From contig CM035151.1 of NCBI GenBank assembly GCA_020205615.1, forward strand, positions 40,296,977 to 40,360,976: a DNA stretch of 64,000 bases, given 5' to 3'. The notes under the pieces were generated by a model. It made no database searches, was not told the DNA's origin, and was given only the letters and a program-made list of their open reading frames with translations. Positions within the stretch are counted from its first letter, which is position 1. Every line of letters begins with the position of its first letter. This DNA comes from Panax quinquefolius. Its lineage: Eukaryota; Streptophyta; Magnoliopsida; Apiales; Araliaceae. This document shows positions 35,689 to 45,724 of this stretch, one piece after another. The position numbers and the translations under genes are program-made.

Positions 35689-35693
35689 AGACC

Positions 35694-36813
35694 GTTGAGT
35701 CTCCACAGATCAATAATCAGGATAATGTGTATCAGGAAGGCGACAATCCTCAGGCAAACAACAACATTGACCAGATGATGAACGATGGAATGTTTAGAGG
35801 TTTTATGCGATTCATGCAACATCAGGTAAGAGAGACTCCTGTTCAAAATATAGGTGGAAATAATGGCAACCCACGGTCGGTCACCGCTAAGCAGTTCTAG
35901 GAGCTGGGACCACCAGAGTTTTTGGAAAAGCCAGAACCACTTAAGGCAGAGACGTGGTTAAAGCAGATCACCAAGATATTTGATGTCATAGGATGCTCCG
36001 AGGAGCAAAAGGTTCCTTTTGCCACCTTTATGTTGCGTGAAGAGGCAGATCACTGGTGGGAATCTGTAAAACGTACCCATCCTGACGCACTCAAGATGTC
36101 TTGGGAGAAGTTCTAAGAATTGCTCAACGACAAGTACTTTCCCGAAAGTATTTGTCACATGAAGGAAGTGGAGTTCATCAAACTGGAGCAAAACAATATG
36201 ACCGTGTTGCAGTACGAGGCTAAGTTTGCCGAGTTGTCTCCGTTTGCATCCCATTTGGTCGATAATGAGGAGCGAATGACACGAATGTTTCTAAGAGGTA
36301 TGAAACCCAATATACGTCAATACCTCATTTCTCATAAACTTTGTTTATATTCAGATGTTGTGAATAGGGCTCAGTTATTGGAGCGCGATAATGAATCAGA
36401 ACAACTAAAAAGGCAACGACCAATAACACGATAATAATTGTACCGGTGGCAACGGTCATCGGAACAATGATAACCACCGTGGGGGGAATTATCATGTCGT
36501 GAATGGTAACCATTTTGGTGGTAATCATGGACAAGATAATAGAAGTGGAAATTTCAAGAAGAGAAGGTTCAATAATGATGGAAAGACAGCAGCACCAGCA
36601 CCCGTTTCAAAGGAAGAAGAACGACCACCGGTCGTATGTTTCAAATGCGGACAGGAGGGACACATCCATCCAAACTATACGCAGCAATCCAAAGCGTATT
36701 TTAATTATGGAAGAGAAGGTCACCTAACTCGATTTTGTCGTATGGTGAAGTCAAGTCCAGCTGGGATAGTGATGCCAAAGGATGTCCCAGACAAGCCAAA
36801 GCCGGTAGTTTAA
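35694..36813 (+). pseudogene. Element B gag
   Basis: Plus strand, continuing from the C insertion. Readable parts: an N-terminal region up to VTAKQF with a stop; EPLKAETWLKQITKIFDVIGC and HWWESVKRTHPDALKMSWEKF with a stop; then FIKLEQNNMTVLQYEAKFAE and FLRGMKPNIRQYLISHKLCL (gag core). A frame change leads to the zinc-knuckle region, where CFKCGQEGHIHPNY has lost its last Cys and YFNYGREGHLTRFC has lost its first two. Both knuckles are damaged, so RNA packaging would be lost. It ends at PDKPKPVV before the D insertion. Confidence 0.88.
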
Positions 36814-36821
36814 GAGAGAGT

Positions 36822-38592
36822 TGTTGGGTAAAATCTAATTACGCATAACACGCAAGTATACGTGGTCAACAAGTAATAAAGTGAAAGTAGAGTATCGTTC
36901 CCACGAGGAATTGTTTAATAGAAAATCACCAAGTACTAACCCGTAACCAACTCAATCTTATTTAAACGAATGAATTTCAAATTATATAAATTAAATTATT
37001 TAATTACACTAATTCTAATTACCACTAATTAAAAATCAGATTACGGAGATTTAAGATCACAACTTCACTTATTGCTTCATTTAAGTTAACACACTTCTCA
37101 TCAATTATTTTCTATCTTGAGTTGTTAATCAAGAACACTAAAGCAGATAAAACCACCTTTCGATGCATAATACCCATACTCACTTAAATCCACAAATGAT
37201 AGAATTAAGCAAGACACCCTAATTAACTAATCCACTATATCTCTATGTGAATTACAATTAAAAAGGATTTAAAGCACAAGTTCTCTATAAGATTACATGC
37301 GATGTTAGGTATATCTCTATCCTAGACATAAATTATGTATTCCAAGGTCATGCAGAAAACACAATCACATGCTATTATGATTAGATCTAAATCTAAACTT
37401 CATCTCTCGAGTTCATATAGATTATCACGGTAATTGATGGCCAATAAATTAAACAATTAAGTCCAAATCAAAATAGACAATCCTCACGATAGAACATAAT
37501 AATTAATAGCGAAGCATATTAAAATAAACTACACAATAAGATCCATTGTAATCTCAAACAAAGAATTAGTTCATTGAATTAAAACTAAGAATCCACAATT
37601 GAATAATCATTAAAATATAAAGATAGAAGAAGATAAGAATATAGAATCTATTTTTTGTAAATTTGATGCTCCGTCCTTGCTCCTACTTTGAATCTTCAAT
37701 GGTCTCCAAGTTGCTTCATTCTCCAAATCTAATAAGAACTAGTGTTTTTGATCTAATTTACTCTAATCTAATCTAATTGAATCCTCTATCTAGTCTCTAA
37801 TCTCCTTTAATCCTTGTGATTCTCCTCCTTTTATAAGTCTCTTTACATGTCTTTAGGTCCTTTTGGAAGTCCTCTTGGAAGTCCTTGTGTCAATCGGATC
37901 GAAACAATACTATCCGGACTCAAATTGGACCAAAATTCGCATTTTCGCGCATTTTTTGGGCATACCCCACCCCGAAGGGGGTCTAGGCTTGTTTTGGGCC
38001 TGCCCCGGTAGGCTAAAGGCCTGTCTTGTGACTTGCATGCCCACCCCGGCGATAGTTTTGTGAAGGAAAATTTTTTGCTCTGACGTCCTTTGGGAAAACG
38101 ACCATAACATTTGATCCAAAAAGAGTTACGAGGCCTGGCACCTATCAAATCGAAGATATCGACGAGATCTACAACTTTCATTCTTTAAGAGTTTTGAAAT
38201 AACGGACGAATGAAGGTCGAAATTTGGCTGGAAGTGACTGTTATGCAAATGGCCACCCAAAATAGTGACGTTCTAAGTCTGTTGGTACAAATGTTATAAC
38301 TCTTGCATCCGAACTCCGATTGGAATGATTCAAGATGTTCCGGAAAGCTAAGAAGAAGCTCTACAATGTAATCCAAGTTCCAAACCAAGAACATGAAATA
38401 AACATAAAAGCCCAAACAATGTTCGGATTGCTTTTCTTTGCGTTTTCATACCAATTCTTTGCGATTTCAACTCCCAAGCATAGAATCTACAAAACGAACA
38501 CAAAATGCATGAAAAGTAACTAAGAAACATGAGATTAAGCAAATAATTCAAGCAACAGATGCCAGATAAGTAGGTATAAAACCTACTTATCA
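36822..38592 (-). mobile_element. Element D 3' LTR
   Basis: Minus-strand 3' LTR, adjacent to the purine tract AAGTTTGGGGGTATT (minus) at 38593-38607. A minus-strand TATAAAAGG is at 37827-37835. Short open frames at 37843-38593 are chance frames in a GC-richer part. Confidence 0.9.
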
Positions 38593-40059
38593 AATACCCC
38601 CAAACTTAAACCTTTGCTTGTCCTCAAGCAAAAACACAAAACAATAATGCAATGCAATGCAACTAATCTACATGCCTACGAATCCAGCAGTAATGACAGA
38701 AACAAGTCTATTCAACCAGCCTTAGAAAAATCAAGTAAACACGATAATACATCATATCAGAACTCATTAGTAACTTCTCAATCAATCATCAAATCTTAGA
38801 CTGTTATCACGAATATAGTGCGTGTGCGCTCCACAACAATGTTAACTGATATAAAATCAAATTTAACACATAACAAGTCTCTTCGAAGGCATCATACAGT
38901 GTAAACTCAAGAAATCCAAAAATAAGCTCGATCAAACTAAAATCAAATAATTACCAATATCGAGGGTCAACATGGGATACTTATGCTTCATTTTTCATCT
39001 ACGGGGGCTTTTTGCTCTTATTTCCCATTTTATTCAAATTTGTTTTATATACACACATAGCTATGCAATGTCTTATTCCCTTAAGCTTTTCAATGCTACC
39101 TTAATTAACTTTCGACCAACAACTCCCAGACCATTAAGACCTTAGGGCGCTAGGTGTAAAGACAATCCCCTCGGGCTTACTTACTCAAGTAACAAAGGCC
39201 ACAAAACTAGACAAGCACGCCACGGTGTTTATTCATACTTTTTATTTTTTTCTTTTTCTTTTTCTTTTTCTTTTTTTCTCTTTTTTTTCTTTTTTTTATA
39301 TAGCTTATATAACCCAAATATTCCCCCAAACTTAGGTTATTGTCTAACTTTAGTCATCACTATTTATTCTTGTCATTCTTTCATTCAAACTAGCATTATC
39401 CTTTAGAATCCCATTATGTATCAATTTAAACTCAATCAATCAACAAGTTGTTTTTACTGTGCTATCCTTATTATACTAGTTTCAAACAGAAAAAGACTCA
39501 ATTCATAACAAGAAATCACATCAAAGCTCTAATAGTCAGTATTATACTTGTCTACCCAATTCCAATCTCATTATTGGCCAAAATAAACTGTAACTATCTA
39601 ACAGCTGGTATCATGCAAGATGAACATAGTAACTAACTATTTTTTTTTAGTTATAAATAAAAACTATTATGCAACTACTCTACTATGCAAACTATTATGC
39701 AATTACACTACACGAATGCAAACATAAATAAACCTAAATTATTTAACTCCCCCAAACTTAACAATTACAATGTCCTCATTATAAAATAAAGCATGAAGTG
39801 GACGAGGACTTCCATGTAATCATTTAAGCTTGTGGTGATAGTGGCCCTGGCGGCGACGATCATTTTCCTATCCATTGAACCTCTAATACCTGCAATGAAG
39901 AGAGATAACATGGATTAGAATAACACTTGGATTCCTATCTACTAAATAAACTAGGAAAGCATATAAATAAATAAATAAAAATTCCTGGGTTGCCTCCCAG
40001 TCAGCGCTTGATTTATAGTCTTTTAGCGTGACTTTGTCTGGTCAATGCTATCCAATTCC
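38593..40059. other. Element D interior without coding capacity
   Basis: Non-coding 3' part of the interior. At 39240-39300 there is a plus-strand pyrimidine tract of TTTTTC units (purine-rich on minus). Near 39970-40010 minus-strand DYKSSADWEATQ-like reading may be the last trace of the gag-linked frame. Otherwise I see nothing. Confidence 0.6.
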
Positions 40060-41261
40060 TCATCGAAAGTTGAGAAACCCTCCATCCATCAGAAATAATA
40101 TAGCTTTTGGTAGGTTCCCATTTACAATGGCCAATGCATCAAAGTCACATAGCATGCTCTGATTTGGTATGATCTCAATCAAGAACGTCCCACAGCTAGG
40201 TGTTTTCTCCATTGTGTATGTGATCACTTTGGGGCATGGAAGCTTGTCACACACAATGGACTTTTCGTCTATCTTCTCTTTCTCTTCCCACCATGGATTG
40301 AAAATTGTACTCACTCTTATGTCAACAAGAGCTTCGCCGACGACATGACTTACCAAGTGGGCATGATTTTGCAAATCTGACCGACTCTTTGAACTTTGGT
40401 GAAGACCCATTTAGATCTTCGTGGACCTCTATTTCATTATCCCCAATTGTCTCCACACTTCCTTTATCTTGTGGCTCATCCAGTTGCAGATTTGGTTCGG
40501 GCACTTCATCAATCTCGGAATTCTCATCATAACACCAATTGTTTCGAGGAAGGTTGCTTACGGCTTTGGTCAATTGATCTATCTTATTTTGAAGATTTTG
40601 AATTGCTATCTCTTGATTCTGAATTGACCGCTCTTGATTAATCATCCTCTCCTCATTTTATGCTACAAATTTGAACCACAAATCCTCCAAACTTGAATTA
40701 TCTGTCTCAGTTTTGGAATCCATGTATTGAGGACCATGAGTTGAAGTGGTGATGAGTTGTTCCATCTGGTGCTGAAAATTGTGGCTCGATATTTCTTGAC
40801 TCATCATCCTCTCCTCTTGGTTTGCTATAATCCTTAACATGAATTAATTCCTTCAACTCTAAATTGCCTTCTTGTCACATTGGAGGTGGATATAAGAATT
40901 CTGACGTGTGTGTTGGATTTGGAGTAGAGTATTGGTCTTCATAAGTATAGCTCCATGAAGAATCCGAGTGATACCCCCAAACTTGATCATAATTATCATA
41001 TGCATAATCGATTGAGGTAGTTACCACCATCTTTGTCCTACCAAGATTGATGGTGCATTGATTACTCGGGTGATTGCCAGCACAATAGTCACACATAATT
41101 GCCATCCTTCTACTCCTTTGGGCTGCTAAAACGTCCAACTTCCTCGAAAGTTTTTCAATCTGTGCTGACATTGCAGAAAATATATTAAGTCCATCAATCC
41201 CGTTTCCCTTGGTTGAGTCATGTTCGTGTGTATGGCCATTGATAACATGAAAGTCATCCAT
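40060..41261 (-). pseudogene. Element D gag-like region
   Basis: Minus strand, several frames. First part (40875-41261): starts MDDFHVINGH, has IFSAMSAQIEKLSRKLDVLA (helical) and CDYCAGNHPSNQC, a CxxCx4HxxxxC zinc-knuckle-like motif as in Athila Gag. Second part (40322-40840) is glutamine-rich and carries two related modules, ANQEERMMSQ and NEERMINQ, separated by one in-frame TAA. Third part (40060-40410) has PCPKVITYTMEKTPSCGTFL and no family I recognise. Roughly 400 codons in all; role would be particle formation. Multiple stops argue it is not made as one protein. Confidence 0.65.
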
Positions 41262-41365
41262 GGTACCGAAAAGAAAGAAAATAGGAAGAGAATTAAAAAT
41301 AAAAATATTTAAATTAAGACTAATTTGATTGAAATTAATATTGGCAAAGAGATATTAAACTAATT

Positions 41366-41382
41366 CCCCGGCAACGGCGCCA
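41366..41382 (-). other. Element D primer-binding site (tRNA-Asp)
   Basis: Plus-strand CCCCGGCAACGGCGCCA equals the 3' end of plant tRNA-Asp(GTC) with CCA, so the minus strand TGGCGCCGTTGCCGGGG is a perfect primer site. It lies six bases from the LTR. Athila-group elements are known to use this primer. Confidence 0.9.
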
Positions 41383-41388
41383 AAAACT

Positions 41389-43160
41389 TGTTGGGTAAAA
41401 TCTAATTACGCACAACACGCAAGTATACGTGGTCAACAAGTAATAAAGTGAAAGTAGAGTATCGTTCCCACGAGAGATTATTTAATAGAAAATCACCAAG
41501 TACTAACCCGTAACCAACTCAATCTTATTTAAACGAATGAATTTCAAATTATATAAATTAAATTATTTAATTACACTAATTCTAATTACCACTAATTAAA
41601 AATCAAATTACGGAGATTTAAGATCACAACTTCACTTATTGCTTCATTTAAGTTAACACATTTCTCATCAATTATTTTCTATCTTGAATTGTTAATCAAG
41701 AACACTAAAGCAGATAAAACCATCTCTCGATGCATAATACCCATACTCACTTAAATCCACAGATGATAGAATTAAGCAAGACACCCTAATTAACTAATCC
41801 ACTATATCTCTATGTGAATTACAATTAAAAAGGATTTAAAGCACAAGTTCTCTATAAGATTACATGCGATGTTAGGTATATCTCTATCCTAGACATAAAT
41901 TATGTATTCCAACACCATGCAGAAAACACAATCACATGCTATTATGATTAGATCTAAATCTAAACTTCATCTCTCGAGTTCATATAGATTATCACGGTAA
42001 TTGATGGCCAATCAATTAAACAATTAAGTCTAAATCCAAATAGACAATCCTCACGATAGAACATAATAATTAATAGCGAAGCATATTAAAATAAACTACA
42101 CAATAAGATCCATTGTAATCTCAAACAAAGAATTAGTTCATTGAATTAAAACTAAGAATCCACAATTGAATAATCATTATAAGATAATGATAGAAGAAGA
42201 TAAGAATATAGAATCTATTGTCTGTAGATTTGATGCTCCCTCCTTGCTCCTACTTTGAATCTCCAATAGTCTCCAAGTTGCTTCATTCTCCAAATCTAAC
42301 AAGAACTAGTGTTTTTGATCTAATTTACTCTAATCTAATCTAATTGAATCCTCTATCTAGTCTCTAATCTCCTTTAATCCTTGTGATTCTCCTCCTTTTA
42401 TAAGTCTCTTTACATGTCTTTAAGTCCTTTTGGAAGTCCTCTTGAAAGTTCTTGTGTCAATCGGATCAAAATAATCCTTTCCGGACTCAAATTGGACCAA
42501 AATTCGCATTTTCGTGCATTTTCTGGGCATACCCCCGCCCCGACGGGAGTCTAGGCTTGTTTTGGGCCCGCCCCGGTGGGCTAGGGGCCTGTCTTGTGAC
42601 TTTCATGCCCACCTCGGTGGCGGTTTTGTGAAGGAAAATTTTCTGCTCTGACGTCCTTTTGGAAAACAGCCATAACGTTTGATCCAAAAAAAGTTACGAG
42701 GCCTGCCACCTATCAAATTGAAGATATCTAAGAGATCTACAACTTTAATTCTTTAAGATTGTAGAAATAACGGACGGATGAAGGTCGAAATTGTGATGCA
42801 AGTGACTACTATACAAATGGCTACCCAAACCAGTGACGTTTGACGTCCGTTGGTACAAATGTCATAACTCTTGCATCCGAACTCCGATTGGAATGATTCA
42901 AGATATTCCGAAAAGCTAAGAAGAAGCTCTACAATGTAATCCAAGTTCCAAACCTAGAACATGAAATAAACATAAAAGCCCAAACGATGTCCGGATTGCT
43001 TTTCTTTGCATTTTTATACAAATTCTTTGCGATTTCAACTCCCAAGCATATAATCTACAAAACGAACACAAAATTCATGAAACGTAACTAAGAAACATGA
43101 GATTAAGCAAGTAATTCAAGTAACAGATGCCAGATAAGTAGGTATAAAACCTACGTATCA
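41389..43160 (-). mobile_element. Element D 5' LTR
   Basis: Partner of 36822-38592. A minus-strand TATAAAAGG at 42394-42402 is the likely TATA box. Confidence 0.9.
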
Positions 43161-43169
43161 AGAGGGTTT

Positions 43170-43592
43170 TTTTTTACGAGGAACCTGAATAAAATTATCA
43201 CGGGTAAGTTAATCATAAACTCTTGCGAAGTCTATACCGTGTTAGATACTGGTTCTACTCACTCTTTTATTTCACCTAGTTGTGTTCAATGTTTGAATTT
43301 AACTCCGGAGAAGTTAGATTTTGATTTATCTGTTGAAACTCAATTGGGAGAAACCTTCGTTACATCCACTATTTATAAATCTTGTTTAATTCAAATTGAC
43401 ACTTTCACGTTACCTGTCAATCTTATCTCTTTGAAAATACTTGCCTTTGATGCGATTTTAGGAATCAATTGGTTAACTACTCATCATGCTTTTCGTAAGG
43501 TTGTTAGCTTTCATATTCCTAACCAACCTGTTATGCGAATTCAAACAACAAAATCACTAAAGTCAATCATTGTCATATCAAGCCATAAGTAA
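43170..43592 (+). pseudogene. Element B aspartic protease
   Basis: Plus strand, 43170 into an open stretch 43239-43592: ITGKLIINSCEVYTV, catalytic LDTGSTHSFIS, LTPEKLDFDLSVETQLGE, AFDAILGINWLTTHHA and VVSFHIPNQPVMRIQTTK. The DTGS active site is intact, unlike in element A. It ends in a stop right after VISSHK, where the link to RT should be. Although the domain looks whole it has lost its gag and pol context. Confidence 0.88.
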
Positions 43593-44449
43593 AGAGCCCC
43601 GGTCCTTTTGTTGTTGACTTCCTTGTGTGGAATGCACCGAAGCCAGACTTTCTGTAGGCGACGTCGTGAATGACGATGGCAAGTTGATAGGTATCAATGT
43701 GACGTACTATCCAAGTCTTGGATGAGGGTCACAGTTTTGAATGATATTTCTATTGTTAATAAATTTCATGACGTATTCTTGAAGACTTCTTAGCCTACCC
43801 CTAGAGCATGAAATCGAATTTTGTATTGACCCCAGTACAAAACTCATTTCTTAAACCCTCAAATACTTCTTCAACTAAAATGAACGTAACATGCGCCAAA
43901 GACGTTGACTCTAGTTGTTGAAGATTACGATCGTACCATTCAATACCATCGTAGGAAAAGCGAACATGGTAGCTAACGCGTCGAGTAGAAGATCGTATGC
44001 GGTTACAAGTGCAAATATACGAACCCACGTGAAGATAAAGAATATACGAGTAGAATCGACTTTAATCGATAAAGTTAAAGCCGCTCAAGCTACACACCCG
44101 GAGCTGATGAATGTGAAGAAGAAGGTTCAAGAGGGCGTTATTCTAGAAGAAAGAATCAATGAAGAGAGGAAATCTCAACCCTTGATTTAATTGGCCCATT
44201 TGAAATCATCGATGAAGTAGGAACTGTAGCCTATAGACTCGTTTTACCGCCAAGTATGTTGCGTGTTTAGAACATTTTTTTTACGTATCAATGTTACGTA
44301 AATATGTGGACGACCTGGACAACATTATTAAATTAGAACTAAACGATATAGCAGAAGATTTAACGTATGAGGAGATACGTGTTAAAATCTTGGATAAGAA
44401 AGATCGTATTCAATACTCAAAGGTTATACCTCAAGAATTAGAATTTTAA
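43593..44449 (+). pseudogene. Element B pol remnant with large internal deletion
   Basis: After the protease come about 150 bases I cannot assign, then a DISIVNKFHDVF trace of the pre-RT region, a jump to KMNVTCAKD and the RNase H end VGKANMVANASSRRSYA, a short linker (VKAAQATHPELMNVKKKVQEG), then IGPFEIIDEVGTVAYRLVLP and FYVSMLRKYVDDLDN with LTYEEIRVKILDKKDRIQYSK, the integrase C-terminal domain. RT, most of RNase H and the integrase core are missing. The deletion has at least two joints. Confidence 0.85.
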
Positions 44450-44519
44450 ATGATGTCAAGGTATCCTCACCTCTTCGGCATACCAGGTATGTACGTAAAT
44501 TTCGAGGGTGAAATTTCAT

Positions 44520-44532
44520 AAGGAGGGGAGAT
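44520..44532 (+). other. Element B polypurine tract
   Basis: AAGGAGGGGAGAT directly before the 3' LTR, the second-strand primer site. Confidence 0.85.
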
Positions 44533-45232
44533 TGTGAGACCTCGAATTTTATGAATAAAGATTTAATTTTCTTGAAATATTTTTTTGAATATTATGGTGT
44601 GGATTTGAGATAGTGTTATAGTTGTGGGTAGTATTTATAAAATTTGAAAAGTATGCAAGTTGTTGTATAATATTCGATTGGTCGGGGAATATTCTTTTTG
44701 TTGGGGAATATCCAAATACGACGAGTACAATCATTAGTGGACCTTATTAACGGAATTATTGTCGGATTGAAAAAACGACTAAAAAAAATTTTATAAAAAT
44801 AACGGCGGAAGTTTTACCGTTAAAACTGTTGAACTACTCTGTAGTAAAAGTACAGTAATACGTGTGGTTGCATAGTAGCACACGATATTGATTATTGATG
44901 CTTACGTGAGAAGTCACTCAATTTTGTTCAATTATTGCTACGATAATTCTTTGATAGTATCTCACGTTATTTGATTCAATTATTGTCAATATTTTATATA
45001 TTATTAAATCAATAATTGAGACGACAAAGTTATTAATATTATTATTTGGAATATTAACGATGTCTTCTGCCAAGGAGAGGTTTGGTCACCTAATTGCGCG
45101 CCAATAGGGAGAAATTCTTATTGGAAAGCCCCCTTTTTCCTCGGAACGACCTGGTCGATTAATATTGTGAATTATAATAATGATGATAAATGTTGTTAAA
45201 TATATTGATGTGTCTTTTTATGAAGTCACGAA

Positions 45233-45236
<4 letters not shown>

Positions 45237-45271
<35 letters not shown>
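45237..45271. repeat. (TA)n microsatellite in the B 3' LTR
   Basis: About 17 TA units; the 5' LTR has a shorter, interrupted tract at about 29370-29393. Confidence 0.9.
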
Positions 45272-45273
<2 letters not shown>

Positions 45274-45715
45274 TTTGTTTTATTAGTATTATTAATGTAA
45301 TAAAAGCAGAAGCTTTTTTTATATAAAAATGAATACTTTTATAAATTTATTTGTTTTATTAGACAATAATTAGAATATATTATATTTTATTATGCATAGT
45401 GTTTTTATAGTAAAATCTTTTATATAAAATGTAAAACTTTTATAAAGTTATTTGTTTTATTAGACTATAAACAGAATATATTATATTCTATTATGCATAG
45501 TATTTTGCATTGTAAAATCGTTTTATATAAAACAGAATACTTTTATAAAGTTATTTGTTTTATTAGACAATAATTAGAATATATTATATTTTATTATGCA
45601 TAGTGTTGCATAGTGCCTGCATAGTGTTCTGCATAGTAAATCAATATGGACCGTCCGTTTAAAAGTAAATCAATCTGGACCGTTCATGAATTAGTTACTA
45701 TTCAGTCCATTCTTC

Positions 45716-45724
45716 TATAAATAG
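45716..45724 (+). promoter_or_regulatory. TATA box of the B 3' LTR
   Basis: TATAAATAG, same context as in the 5' LTR. Confidence 0.6.

Larger units (their letters stand above)
36822..43160 (-). mobile_element. Element D, gag-only Athila-type non-autonomous element
   Basis: LTRs 36822-38592 and 41389-43160 (1771 and 1772 bp, nearly identical by eye), TGTTGGG to TTATCA on plus. Flanks AGAGT (36817-36821) and AGAGG (43161-43165) are a target duplication with one difference. The interior (38593-41388) runs on minus: tRNA-Asp primer site, a broken gag-like region, about 1.4 kb without coding, purine tract. No protease, RT or integrase, so it would depend on another element. The Athila assignment rests on the primer site and is inference for the clade. 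Confidence 0.88.

Noticed and set aside
37843..38593. Cluster of frames on both strands in the D 3' LTR
   Set aside because: A GC-richer part of the LTR with chance openness; not kept with the same frame in the 5' LTR (42487-42944).
41366..41382. tRNA-Asp gene
   Set aside because: Only the 3' acceptor-side 17 bases plus CCA are present, placed next to an LTR: a primer-binding site.
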